64,000 nt of DNA from Apoda limacodes (lineage: Eukaryota > Arthropoda > Insecta > Lepidoptera > Limacodidae), in the NCBI GenBank assembly GCA_946406115.1, contig OX291557.1:21980501-22044500 (forward strand), in the 5' to 3' direction. Both the position numbers and the translations under genes were made by a program. The notes below the pieces were generated by a model. That model saw only the letters and a program-made list of their open reading frames with translations. It did no database searches and was not told the origin of the DNA. This document shows, piece after piece, positions 20,192 to 31,643 of the stretch (within the stretch, counting starts at the first letter, position 1; every line of letters begins with the position of its first letter).

Positions 20192-20967
20192 CTGTATAAC
20201 ATGCACATTGTTTATTGTACGCAATAAACTATACGATTGTTCATTGTAGCAAAATAAAGTGTTTCATCTTTTGCATTACTTAGGGGATGGTCCATATATT
20301 TTTTTTTCTTTGTGGCTTTATTTGATTCCGTAGACTAAGATATTTGCCAATGTCAGTTTCCACGAAAAAAAACAGAGAGAGATGATGGTGGTCTTTTTCT
20401 TTTTTTAATTATTCTAAAATAAACGCTTTTTACACCAACATACAGTGTTGACACAAATGTGACAAAATCTGTCAGTTTTTAACTAGTCAGTAATTAGTCC
20501 TAAACTTTCAATAATATAATGACTCTTCTTTTTTCTTCGTTATACTAACTAAATCATTATCGTAGGTAATACAAGTAAAAATAAAAAAGGCATAAGAAAC
20601 GCTTTTTATCATAATATAATTATTATAGAAAGAAATAAAAAAAATGTAATGAAATAAAAAAACAAAAAAGAAATCAATTTTAATATTCTCAGATGTACAA
20701 AAAACGTAGTCATAAATAATTACTCAATGCTTATCTTGATTAATTGAATAACAAATAAGTTTCTTCCTCGAAATAATTTATTGAAAAATGAATTAATGTA
20801 ACGTCAGGCACGGCACACTTTTCACGGTAAGATTGGAAAATTAATTAACAGATACAATCTAAGTATATATATAAAGGTGCTGAGTTTGTATGTTTGAACA
20901 CGTTAGTCACAGGTAGTCCAATTTTAAAAATCTCTTTGGGTTAGATGGACTATTATAATTAAGGGAT
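20192..20967. other. Lar intron 2 sequence, nothing recognised
   Basis: AT-rich intron sequence without a supported feature. Confidence 0.5.
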
Positions 20968-21115
20968 ATTTAAATAAATAAATATTTTTGGACATAACAA
21001 CACACAGCGCCATGTGGTCGCAAATAAGCAATGTGTAAGAGGCAACGGGTAAAAATATTAACACACTTTTTTTGTATGTACATAGATATAGGTTTCTGTA
21101 ACCCAAACATGGAAG
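20968..21115 (-). repeat. SINE body fragment
   Basis: TATTTTTGGACATAACAACA and CACAGCGCCATGTGGTCGCA correspond to the complement of the SINE body phrase (CAGACGGCGCTGTGTGTAAT, GTCCAAAAATATTTATTA) seen at 34694-34920. The tRNA-like head is missing. Confidence 0.6.
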
Positions 21116-22354
21116 TATAAAATAAATAAATCATTGGTTTATTAAATATGGTTGCCAGTTTTGCGGGTGAAATTAGAAAAATGGAAAAAAATTTGCAAGT
21201 TGTGCCGCGTGGCATATGTAAGGGCTTTTTAAAAAGGGTCTCAAATATTATATTTTATAATTTTAAAAGAGGTTGTTTTAAGTTATATTTCCGGAACTGC
21301 TGAGCCTCAGAAAAATCTTGAACTTAAAAAAAAACAGAAAACAAATATTTTCTCATAGATTACAGGATAATAATATCAACAGTTTTTGGATATTTAAAAA
21401 ACTTTTAAGATTTCTATCAAGCATGGAACCCTCGGTGCTCTCGCACTTGACTAGTTCATTCTGTAATAGTTTTAAACATATGTATGTGTTTAATAAGTTA
21501 TCTGAAAAAAAACCACATACTAGACAATTTTAAGATAAGATTTTCAGAACCCAAAATTCATTAGATAACTCCAGGTCAAAGATTAAAGGACTGAACGAAA
21601 ATAAAATTCACAAAGAAGCTATGGAATAAGGAATCAGACCCAAAGATACTATCATTACTACCCAAAGGCCGCATTCTACGAAATTGATGGGCGCGTTTAC
21701 ATTTTTCATAAGAAGCGATGAAACTATATCGAAAAGGGAGGAATTTATACGGCAAGGAGCGAGGGTTTATTTCCGGGCGTGTGCACAACGGCGATTCATT
21801 TTTTCACCTCATTGCCTTGGGCTTATGGATCCCATTGCGAGTTCCGGTGCAATATGGGTAAAGAATATTTCACGTACAGTCAGCAGTCAATTTTGCATCC
21901 TTACCAATCAACCCCTGCTATCGACCTCCGATCATGTATTGTGTTGGAACTTAAAATAGGTTACTTGATAAATATTCATATTTATTATTTATTAATTTTG
22001 AAAACTGCAACATTACAGTATATACAATAGATACATAAAAATATCTTACATACGTCATTCAGCACGCTCTTGAACTTTATTATCACTCAAGTTCGTTAAA
22101 TCGCTAACTTGCAGCGTGTTGAAACAGGGGACGCTTGCGCATTCTCAAATATTAGTATGGTACAAATAACTTTAATGTTCCACTAAGTAATTCAATGTCA
22201 TCCATCTTGTTTTTTTAAAGAATTTGACTAATAAAGCCATAGACCTTCTTATAATTAACGAGTCGAAACCTAACTGCTCCTGCAAGAATCGGGTAGGGTA
22301 CAAAAACGAAAAAAAAAAGTTTTCCTTTTTAAGACAACGAATATTTATGAGGTG
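21116..22354. other. Lar intron 2 sequence, no supported gene
   Basis: It contains short open frames around 21684-22030 whose translation I do not recognise and whose composition does not suggest coding. No repeat family identified. Confidence 0.4.
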
Positions 22355-22595
22355 AATAGTTCTTTAGCGGCGATTTGCACTTTTTTTGTGATGGGTAAAA
22401 AATGTTAAACTCGCGTCAGGCTGATCGAAAATTCGTTAGACGGAAACCATAATGCCACGCCTCAAAAATTCGCAAGACGGAAACCATAATGCCACGCCAT
22501 ATTAGGATGATTGGCAAAATAAAAAGATTGATTTTGAAGTGAAAGCTTCTTTAGCGGCGTTGTGAACTTTTTTGTGATGGGAAAAAAATGTTAAA
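22355..22595 (+). repeat. Short direct duplications
   Basis: GACGGAAACCATAATGCCAC occurs twice, about 36 bases apart (near 22440 and 22476). A flanking block, CTTTAGCGGCG...TGTGATGGG...AAAAATGTTAAACTC, occurs at about 22363 and 22549. The result is a small two-level tandem duplication. Confidence 0.7.
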
Positions 22596-23283
22596 CTCTA
22601 TAGTACAAAAAAAAAGAGGAAATTGGTTTGATGAAAAGATGAAAGTGCGGATTACACATGTAAAAATGTTATATCCAGGTTGTATGTTTTTTAGTATATG
22701 GCGATTATGAGTAGTACAGGGAGGTTGGATATTGGATTTTAATTCTATGACAGATTGAGATGTCAAATATATTACGTCAAAAAAGTAAATAAACAAACAT
22801 TATTATATATAATAAATAAATATGAATACGAAGTAGTGGGAAGTAAATAGCTAGTATTTTTTCACTTCTGCCGGCATTCCCGTTTTTTTTTTTAAAGCGT
22901 TCTTGCGTATCTATTAATAGTGATACCTTTTTGCGTATGTCATTGAGACTTCACAACCCTTATATGACATAAAGCCATGTATTAATAGGGCAACATTTGC
23001 GCGTAACTTGTAGGTGAATATGCTAAACAGATGAGCAACTTCGCACAGCTCTTCGGTTCAGCCACGTTATTCGTCCACGGCACATGCTGCGCGTCATTGT
23101 GCAACGTCACGCGGTGTTAATTATTGTAAACAAGCTGTAATTGTGTTGCACTGCCATTTATTAGTGCAAAACCCCAGTCCTTTTTTTTTTTAAAGTTGAT
23201 TTGAAATTGAAAAAAAATATTTTACTATAGGCTCTCGCAATTTTTTTTATACAAATATTGTTTTTAGATTAAGATTTACTTAC
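22596..23283. other. Lar intron 2 sequence, nothing recognised
   Basis: AT-rich up to the donor of the Ig1a exon; a GC-richer patch near 23030-23110 has no recognisable content. Confidence 0.4.
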
Positions 23284-23415
23284 TAGAGACTCGTTTTCCG
23301 TTCTTGCGCCACTGTATGTTAGGAACGGGGTCTCCACGCGCGGCGCAGTAGAAAGCAGCGATGCCGTTCGCACGGACTTGGAGGTTGCGCGGCCGAATAG
23401 TTATCTCTGGAGGAT
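23284..23415 (-). CDS. Lar: Lar receptor tyrosine phosphatase, exon encoding first half of Ig domain 1
   Basis: Minus-strand exon of 132 bp: acceptor GTGTGTGTCCAG ending at 23416, donor GTAAGT at 23283-23282, phase 1 on both sides. It reads PPEITIRPRNLQVRANGIAA, FYCAARGDPVPNIQWRKNGK, RVS. PPEI...FYCAARGDPxPxIxWRKNGKxVS matches the first Ig domain of Drosophila Lar, with its first cysteine (FYC) and core tryptophan (QW). The leading split codon is completed by the signal-peptide exon (G|AT, aspartate) or, alternatively, by the candidate exon at 23882-24001 (C|AT, histidine). The run RKNGKR is part of the basic heparan-sulfate-binding surface known in LAR receptors. Confidence 0.96.
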
Positions 23416-23881
23416 CTGGACACACACACAATCAAAACCATAATTAATAATAAATTCAGGACAATATTAATAATATTAAATTGTCTAGACATACGATTTC
23501 AATATAAATTCATAAAACGATACATCAATAAACATTCTTGATTAATGGAACGCTAAAATACTCAAAGGAACGGAAACATAAATAATTAATTGGATGTGCT
23601 TATCATCAGCATAATTACTTTACCAAGTTTATATAAAAGTCCAGTTTCAGTTTTCAATTCACTAGTCTGACGATACGAAGCGTTAATTGCATGGTGGTTT
23701 TTTAAGATGTTCCGATCTATAAATCTCTCAGCAAATCTATTGTTGCCCTATTAACATTTTATTCGCATAACTGCTACCCACTACAGAAGCTCTCACGGTT
23801 ATTCGTCCATTAACAGCGTCCCATCGGATGTGCAACCTGAAATAGAAAAGTCAATGTATCGACCGCACTGCAAATACTTAC

Positions 23882-24001
23882 GTGTCAAGTAACGTATAAA
23901 TACGAAGGTAGTATTGTAAGCAGCGGCGGCAGTGGACACTGCGGGCGGTGTCTCTTGAGTTACGATCTCTGGGGGCGGATCCGTTTCTTCTGCGTCTTCG
24001 T
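23882..24001 (-). CDS. Candidate symmetric cassette exon of Lar (unconfirmed)
   Basis: A 120-bp open segment on the gene's strand with acceptor AACAG ending at 24002 and a strong donor GTAAGT at 23881-23880. Inserted between the signal exon and Ig1a it is phase 1 on both sides and keeps the frame. It would read DEDAEETDPPPEIVTQET, then PPAVSTAAAAYNTTFVF and IRYLT, joining to PPEITIRP. A second acceptor 12 bases inside (GACGCAG) is also in frame. It is GC-richer than the intron around it. DPPPEIV echoes DPPEITI at the start of the Ig1a exon, so it may be a diverged duplicate of that exon's start. The polypyrimidine tract is weak, and I know of no matching peptide in Drosophila Lar. Chance is possible. 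Confidence 0.4.
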
Positions 24002-24330
24002 CTGTTCGACAACATTGCGATTTAAGATCGCGAGCGGTTGTCGTACTTTTGTGATTTTACTTAAAACTACATAACCATATTACTTAACACTATAAACATT
24101 ATAACAATATCATATAGTCATAAAAAAAAACATAAATAATCTAGTATGTATACAGGCTGGCCGGTCAAGTGACGTCTGGAGGTAAAATTTAGATGTCCTA
24201 TTTTTAGGGGTATCAATTACAAGATGATACCATTCAATTACACGTAACAATTTAGGACACACAGCTCTAAAAACTAAATAATTCTAAGCGTATAAATACA
24301 TATAGACGCGGTTAAATATATTGATGATAC

Positions 24331-24673
24331 GGCCTGGTTACACAGGTCGAGCCGCTGCCCTGATAGTAGAAAGCTACTGCCACAGTGTACTTGCATGACA
24401 GTAGCCCGAATTGTCTCGCTCCGTCGCATAATGACAGCTGTCGTGCATGATACATGCAAGTAAATATTAAGGTACTGCTCGAGAGACTCAAATATACACG
24501 AGTCGTATTATATTTAAACCACAATAGAATCTGTTACAAAAATACATTGCAAAACATGTTGTAACTCGTATACTAGCTACTGAACAACTCGTACATGACA
24601 CTGACAGTGCGACGCGCACTGCAGAAGCTCGTCTAGTCAACTCGCACGCCGACTTGCACTATGTAACCAGGCC
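24331..24673. mobile_element. MITE with GGCCTGGTTACA inverted ends
   Basis: Left end GGCCTGGTTACAC; right end TATGTAACCAGGCC, its complement. 343 bp, no coding capacity. Interior rich in short GTCGTGCATGATACATGCA-type palindromic words. Inserted in Lar intron 1. Confidence 0.7.
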
Positions 24674-25080
24674 TTAAAAAATAATACAAAGTTTACAGCG
24701 CTGCAAGAAGTACAAAATCAAATGCTACACCAAGCAAGAACGTGTTATTTTGTTAGACATAAACAACATTTTACATCTTACATGCGACACATTTATTTGC
24801 ATGTTACTTCTAAATTCTCAAAGCTTAATTACTTACTTAATTTTAACGTCGTGTTATCTCTAATAGAAAAGTAAGTTATAGGTTGCGATTTTTCTAAAAA
24901 AATAACACTGGCTTATTAAATAATTTGGCCACTGATCTAACAATCTTACAGTCATTGTTATTAATTTGCATCCAAAAAACCGAAGTAGTTGTAATTTTAT
25001 CTGCGCGATGGATGCGATGCGATATTTCACAAGGGTAATTTTTTGGGTGGTGCTGGTTAAAGTCTACCGTTCAGACAGCA
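24674..25080. other. Lar intron 1 sequence, nothing recognised
   Basis: AT-rich intron sequence without a supported feature. Confidence 0.5.
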
Positions 25081-25420
25081 TTAGTTAGTTGGTCGCAGGA
25101 TGTACATCGTAAGGAACTTTAAGAGACCGTCATCGTGTGAAAACGTGTAGAAAGAAGACTGAGATCAAAAAAGCACTTACAGTAAACTTATAGGAATAGT
25201 TAAAGAGACGGAGAAGGACATAGGCTATAATCCCGAAATTTAAAAGTTTATTAGTTAGTTGGTCACAGGATGTACATCGTAAGGAACGTTAAGAGACCGT
25301 CATCGTGTGAAAACGTGTAGAAAGAAGACTGAGATCAAAAAAGCACTTACAGTAAACTTATAGGAATAGTTAAAGAGACGGAGAAGGACATAGGCTATCA
25401 TCCCGAAATTTAAAAGTTAC
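25081..25420 (+). repeat. Two-copy tandem duplication, 170-bp period
   Basis: TTAGTTAGTTGGTCGCAGGA (25081) recurs at 25251 with only three or four substitutions over 170 bases (e.g. TCGCAG/TCACAG). Near-identity implies a recent duplication. It contains GAGACGGAGAAGGACATAGG, a phrase of LINE/Helitron-tail repeats also seen near 61280. Confidence 0.9.
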
Positions 25421-27390
25421 AACAGGAATAAGTAACTGAATTCCACGCGGACAAACTATAGCTATAGCTTGCTATTGCAAAGTTTCTGTAAGAGTCCTAC
25501 GCTGATAACAGAATTAGTATTATAATAAATAAAAAAATTGTATAATGGGTGTAAAATGGCGATAAAGATGTGCAAAAAGGTACGGGTCCCAAAAAGCAAA
25601 TAAATTAAAGGAGTAAAATGGCTAAAAGGATGGGAAGAACTGTACAGGTCCCTAGAAGCAATTAAATGAAAATTACTTTTCAAAACTTTGAAAAAGAACA
25701 GTAATTTACAGTTAAATATTAAAAAAGATGCTGAAAAAGTTACACAAAACCTGACGAAAACTCAAACACTCACCATTTGCGGGCTACAAAGACTGTATGA
25801 CACCGTCCTCCGAGTGCCACTAATGAATGGACGCCGCGGCGGCGGACAAAAATGTTAAAAATAAACAAAAAGGAACAATGATCAAATAACAAAGCCGGCG
25901 GGATTCAAAGGAGTTTTTAGTGAAAAAAGAAAAAGCGAAAACATTTGTGCTGCATTTCTTTACAGAAAACCAGCGCCGAGGCAAAAGTGATTCCATAAAT
26001 TTGATTGTTTAAAAACTGACAGATTAGAATATTAATAAAGGACAGCAAAAGCTTTTGCAGATGGTGTTACCATTAGATTGTTTGTTCCCCTCTTGGTGTG
26101 GTTAATTTTAGTCTACAGGGTACAAAAATCAACAAATCTTCTTACATAGTTTATTTAGATAGTGTTGCGATTGCTTATTACAGTGTGATAAATAAATATT
26201 AACACAAAACCCGACTGCGATAAAAAACAACAAAGAGAAGATAAGAAATAATAAGTAATAATTGATATAGATTTAATTTTTTTTTCGCGGTTCTTTATAT
26301 TTTATATCATAAAATCCTTCAAACCGTTTAGACTGCACACGCTTGGAAAACATTATCTTCATTCGCCAGTCGGGTAAAAAGTCAAATCTTACAACTAGCA
26401 GCACATTTTACCTAAATATTAAATATTATCTTATTAATTTGGATGACGTAGGACTAGTTCCATTTCTCAGTTTTAGAGCGTTTTTAAAAACGCCCATATT
26501 AATATACCCCTCTCTATATATTAAAAAAGATTTTGGTCACTACAAAATGTTTAAAGCAATATTTAACGTAGACATTCAAAATTTACATTTGAAACCCCTT
26601 CAAAACTATTTTAAAACAAAAAGTGTCTATTCAAAATTTAAAAAAACCCCAACGGAAAAAAGAAAAACAACCATTTTAAAAGTCAAAAATAATACGTATC
26701 GTTAAGCGATCAGATTCGATTGAGTAATACTGAAGTGTATTTTAATCATAGAAATTGATGGATGGCACGATAAGGTTTGCTCGTTTAAGTGACGCTAAAA
26801 TGTCGCGGCGGGGTACCGTTTAAGGAAGTCAGACCCCGCATTTTATTGACTATCTATTAATTTACTAGCATTTCCGACCAACTCGCTTTGATACGATCAA
26901 ATTTTTGTTGCAAATCTAATTACACTGCGTGATAAATTTTTAAGTCTGGGAGTGCTATGAGTTTGCAATCTGCCTATTTTAGCTATTTAGTTATTGCTTT
27001 AAGCTTTAGCGGTACCCCGATATTATAGCTCTATTTTAACGAGCTAACCTTATCATGCCATCTATTCTATTTATTTATTTTAATTTTAATTTTAATTTTT
27101 TTAACTTATTTACAAAAGAAGTTACGATAAGTACAGTTATACCTATGATATGCCTTCGGGCTTATGTTATTGTTTGACACGGTTTATCGGCAGCCTACCC
27201 GGTAATGCAGGAGAGCGGCCACTAGTGTTTTTAATTGTATGTGATAAGTAATAGTCGTGAGTTTAGGTTTGTTTCGTATACGAGTTTACATTTTTAAGTG
27301 TTTTTAGGGGTATATTTAGACACTACATCAAATAGCGTGTTTTGGTGATTACGTAATCTGGTATGATTGTGATAAAAGACATGTTTTATG
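25421..27390. other. Lar intron 1 sequence; fragment of tail module and an unexplained open frame
   Basis: Near 25440-25515 there is a fragment of the AATCCTACG...GATAAC tail module. An open frame at 26343-26705 (120 aa, Lys/Phe/Asn-rich) has no motif I recognise and its AT-rich composition makes chance likely. Near 27070 there is a short TTTTAA-type repeat. Otherwise nothing. Confidence 0.4.
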
Positions 27391-27394
27391 AACT

Positions 27395-27661
27395 ATGGCT
27401 AGAATACCTGCTTTCAATAAAAAAAATAAAAAATTCAAATCGCTTCACCCGTTTGAGAGCTACGGTGCCACAGACAGATACACAGAAACACACACACATG
27501 CACATAGCGGTCAAACTTATAACACCTCTCTTTTTTCGTCGCGGGTTAAAAAAGGGTATTACAAAATCTCCGAATATATGGAGGATATAGATTTAAAATT
27601 AGAAATTAGAAAGTGTTTTTAAAGTCCTACTTGAATAAAAAGCTATTTGATTTGATTTGAA
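27395..27661 (-). repeat. LINE 3' tail repeat
   Basis: The complement contains GTGTTATAAGTTTGACCGCT, a TGTGTGTG stretch and TGGCACCGTAGCTCTCAAAC, the same phrase order found in plus orientation at 37480-37625. Just beyond, TACTTGAATAAAAAGC and a TTTGATTTGA tail resemble the LINE end at 62095-62133. Fragmentary. Confidence 0.5.
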
Positions 27662-29972
27662 AGGAAAAGAGGCTAAATAATGATCATATTTGCTAATAAA
27701 AGACTTGTTTTCCGCCCTTTAAATTATCTCACCTATATTTTGGACATTTACTTGTGAATTCAGAACATATAATTTACGCTAAGAGTAGAATTAATGGTTA
27801 GAACCCAATCATTTTGAACGAAATTGTCCTGGTTCAAATGCAAGATGTAGTCTCGAACGGCCCAGACCACTCGAAGCAGTTCGAGCGGTTTGCGTTCGAG
27901 AAATGTCAGATTCGATATTATTAGAATAGCTAAATTAATTTTCTTTCAAGAAAAGTTCTAATTCGTACTTTACATCGAATTCGTGATCAATGCGATCACG
28001 TGAGAATCGGCTCCCTGATCTGTTTTTTCAACGAATTCATTTTTCAACTTATACATATGACTTGGCTATTCCCACATAGCTCAAAAATTTGTTAAATGAG
28101 TTAAGTGATTTCAGAGATAGATACTTCAGATCTTAGGTTTTTACGTTACAGTAATATTCGAATCTCCGAACACAACCCTAATAAAATGGACATTGCTCTA
28201 CAAATGCTAAAATTAATAGTTAGAGTGAAAGTCGATAAAGGACCGCTGTCGGACTTGAGTACTTAGCTAGACGGGGCGCGTTCTAAGTACTTTGATTTTA
28301 ATACAGCCTTATACAAGTTTCTATCGACTCAAAGGCCGTTTCACATTCTCTTCTACATCGCTCATATTCCCTTGGGCGTTATGACAATCTAAAGATACCT
28401 TCATCGTATAATATAAACAACTAAATTTTGCCAGCGGCACCACCCGCCCTCAATCCCCTACTATGCCAAGTTTTATCACGATCCGTCCAGTGGTTAAAGC
28501 GTGATTGAGTAACAAACATCTAAAAATCCAAACTTTCAAATTTATAATATAAGCAGGATAAAACAAAACGAAATACCGAATCGACAAAATTCATATACAT
28601 ATATATTTATATCTATAAAGATAGCTTTAAGTTAACTTTTTTTTATTTTATACGACTTCCACAGCAATATTATAATTTTTGTAAAAAAGAAGTTGTTACT
28701 GTATTCATTGTTTTCCTCCACATAACTGTACCTACTTACTAAAAAGGTGACAATGTTTTTAGCAATAAGCACTGTAACTAAAATGAAAAGTAAACTGTGA
28801 CTGTAAAAGTATTAAAACTAAGTACCTTAATTTGAATCTGATACCTTTAAACGAGCAATTCTTGTATATATAGATATACAACATATATATAGATATATAA
28901 TCTGAATCTCGGAAACATTTCCAACGATTTTCATGTAATTTAGTACGCAGGGGGTTTCGACGGCAATAAATCGATCTAGCTAGGTTTCATTTTGAGAAAA
29001 CGTCGTTTTATCCGTGTTTTTAGACAATGATGAACTGAAAAAAAAAAACTTCCTGACATCTGTTGGCGATTAGTAATACTATTTTTTTTATCGACACAGT
29101 AATACAATAGATGGCGTTGTTAAAAAAAACGAGCAAAGCGCGGTCCTTAGGTACTAGAGTATAATTTAAGCTAAAACGATCGCCACAAAATCACGCAGAG
29201 CGAAATTTTAATACTAGAAGAGCTACACGGGCAGCAACACTCAAATCAGCGGCAAACAATTCATGCTAACAAAATATGAGATTTAAATTTAAAATCAGAT
29301 ATAACTAATAAATAACCAAAAGGTATGTAAACAAGGGTTACATTGATTTTTTGTGTAAAACATTTGTACAACAAAACACACGTAACTTTAAAAGGCTTTT
29401 TTTGTAAAATTATTATTAAATTGCATATTTTAGAATAAACAAGAGTGAATAGGCCTTTAATAATAAATTTACCAATAAGAAATTCCTTAAAAGAAGCTTT
29501 TTGGAGCGCTTTACTTTGCGCGTAGGTTGGATCAGCAAAAGTGTAATAAAAAAAGAATGTACGTCCATCATAAAATATGCCCTGACTACTCCGTGCAAAG
29601 AATGGAATTTAAGGATGGAAAGAGATCACTTTACTGTGGTTTAGTAAAAAATTTCATGAAGTTTCAATGGAAAAGGTAAAAAGTAACGGATCGGGTTTCT
29701 TCAATTAGGGAGAAGTTTTGTGGAGGCAAGAGGGAGCTGCCAGTAGGCTTCTACCTGTCTGTCTTTGGGTTGTATTAAATGTGCCATGCATTTTGTATGA
29801 GAAATGAGAAAAGGTGGAAATGTCAGTTTTCGGATGGCAGGGAAAATAGCCACAAGAATAATAAATAATGCGAATTATGACAATTAAATAGCTGCCATAC
29901 TGAACTTAAGTAGTAAGTAGCTTAATACTAGTGTGAAGTGTTTGTTTGTAGTGCTGTAAGAAATGACTAATT
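27662..29972. other. Lar intron 1 sequence with one repeat fragment
   Basis: Near 28425-28520 a LINE-tail phrase (GTTTTATCACGATCCGTCCA, then AAAGCGTGATTGAGTAACA) is visible. The remainder is AT-rich and unrecognised. Confidence 0.4.
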
Positions 29973-31643
29973 AAATTGTGAAGGTACTTTCGAAAATAGT
30001 AAAAGGCAATTTACGGTGAGACTACCCTTGCAACGAGCCAAATCAGTTTATCCATTTATGTGTTGTTAAGTGACGTAACAAAAATTCAAAATATCGTCAA
30101 AAACTTCACATTTGTAATACCTACGCATACTAATACCTTTAGAAGGGTCTGGATATTTATGTGTATACTTATTTGGTAAATAACAAAATAAGAAAAAAAT
30201 AATAAACAAATGGAATAATGTAGAATCTGCGAATGCGATGAAAAAAAGTACTGTAATAAAAATGTAAATGACAAGGCTAAAAAATTAATCTTAGAACGAT
30301 AAAAATCGAATAAAAGATTTTCAGTCACGCTTAATATAACAAGATTTATGTCAAATTTTAAAGCATTAATAATTAAAGATAAATAGCACCAAAGGTTACA
30401 AGAAATCCGAATCACGTGCTATTTTAAATCGAGTCTGTAAATTAAAACCCGCCCAGTTGCGGAGGGCGGCGGAATACAAACGGTTTATTGATGTAACCTG
30501 GTTTCAATTTTACTCAACGCGCGCCCAACTCATTATCCTAACGCTGAACAGCTAAGTTATTTTGTTTCTTTTTTATTTCTTTCCTCTAAAAAAAGTTATT
30601 TTATTTGCTTGTATATTTTAAGTGAGAAATATGTAAGTATAAATAAAACGAGTGAAAAGCATTGTTTATTAGCGCGAGATCCGGAATTTATAATTTTATT
30701 GATTTAAACATGTAAGATTAGATATAGAATAGAAATTGGTAAATTGTGTGGAAAACTGTGAATTGGAACTCTATTACTGACACCAAAGATACATTAATAT
30801 ATTAAAATCGAAACCATCTAAGTAGAAATCACTAGCTTTTTACCGCGGCTCCGGCGTGGGATTTCCAGGGCAACTCCTTGATAATACTACGAAAGTGCTA
30901 TAGCAGGATGTATGTAAATATAAATATTAACATATATCAGTTCGTCCGAATAAAATTCGGTTTAAGTTATTGCCGCGGAAAAGTTTCAATTTTCCGGGAT
31001 AAAAACGTAGCATTTATTTTTTCTCATCCTTTCAACTATCCCTGATTTAGGATTACACGTGAAGGAATAAACTCACACGCAGTATTAATGTCACAATGTT
31101 AATGTAATTTTTAAGTAATTTGCTTAACAAAACCGTTTGTATTCCGCCGCCCTCCGCAACTGGGCGAGTTTTAATATACAGACTCGATTTAAAATAGCAC
31201 GTGATTCGGATTTCTTGTAACCTTTGGTGCTATTTATCTTTAATTATTAATGCTTTAAAAATTGACATAAATCTTGTTATTTTAAGCGCGACTTAAAATC
31301 TTTTATTCGATTTTTATCGTTCTAAGATTAATTTTTTAGCCTTGTCATTTACATTTTTATTACAGTATTTTTTTTGTCATCGCATACGCAGATTCTACAT
31401 TATTCCATTTCTTTATTATTTTTTTCTTATTTTGTTATTTACCAAATAAGTATACACATAAATATCCTGACCCTCCTAAAGGTATTAGTATGCGAAGGTA
31501 TTACAAATGTAAAGTTTTTGACGATATTTTGAATTTTTGTTACGTGACTTAACAACACATAAATGGATAAACTGATTTGGCTCGCTGCAAGGGGTCTCAC
31601 CATAAATTGCCTTTTACTATTTTCGAAAGTACCTTCACAATTT
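29973..31643. mobile_element. Long inverted repeat (foldback-like), ~510-bp arms
   Basis: Left arm 29973-30486 and right arm 31130-31643 are complementary. Outer ends read AAATTGTGAAGGTACTTTCG in both orientations; inner ends read GTTGCGGAGGGCGGCGGAAT. The ~640-bp centre contains a tail-module fragment (30833-31070). Open frames inside the arms are AT-rich shadows. No target duplication is obvious. As part of a Lar intron it would form a large stem in the pre-mRNA. Confidence 0.85.
30833..31070 (-). repeat. Helitron/LINE-tail 3' module inside the inverted repeat loop
   Basis: CACTAGCTTTTTACCGCGGC, GGCGTGGGATTTCCAGGGCA and, further on, CCGGGATAAAAACGTAGC are the complement of the tail module also seen at 2283 and 56277. 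It is present only between the arms. Confidence 0.55.

Noticed and set aside
21684..22030. Overlapping open frames of 83-91 aa in Lar intron 2
   Set aside because: They overlap each other in different frames and match nothing I recognise; no coding bias visible.
26343..26705. 120-aa lysine-rich open frame
   Set aside because: No recognisable family, motif or splice context; AT-rich composition explains it. Kept only as a note in the intron description.
30086..30415. 109-aa hydrophobic open frame in the inverted repeat arm
   Set aside because: AT-rich, no motif, and the other arm does not preserve it; chance.
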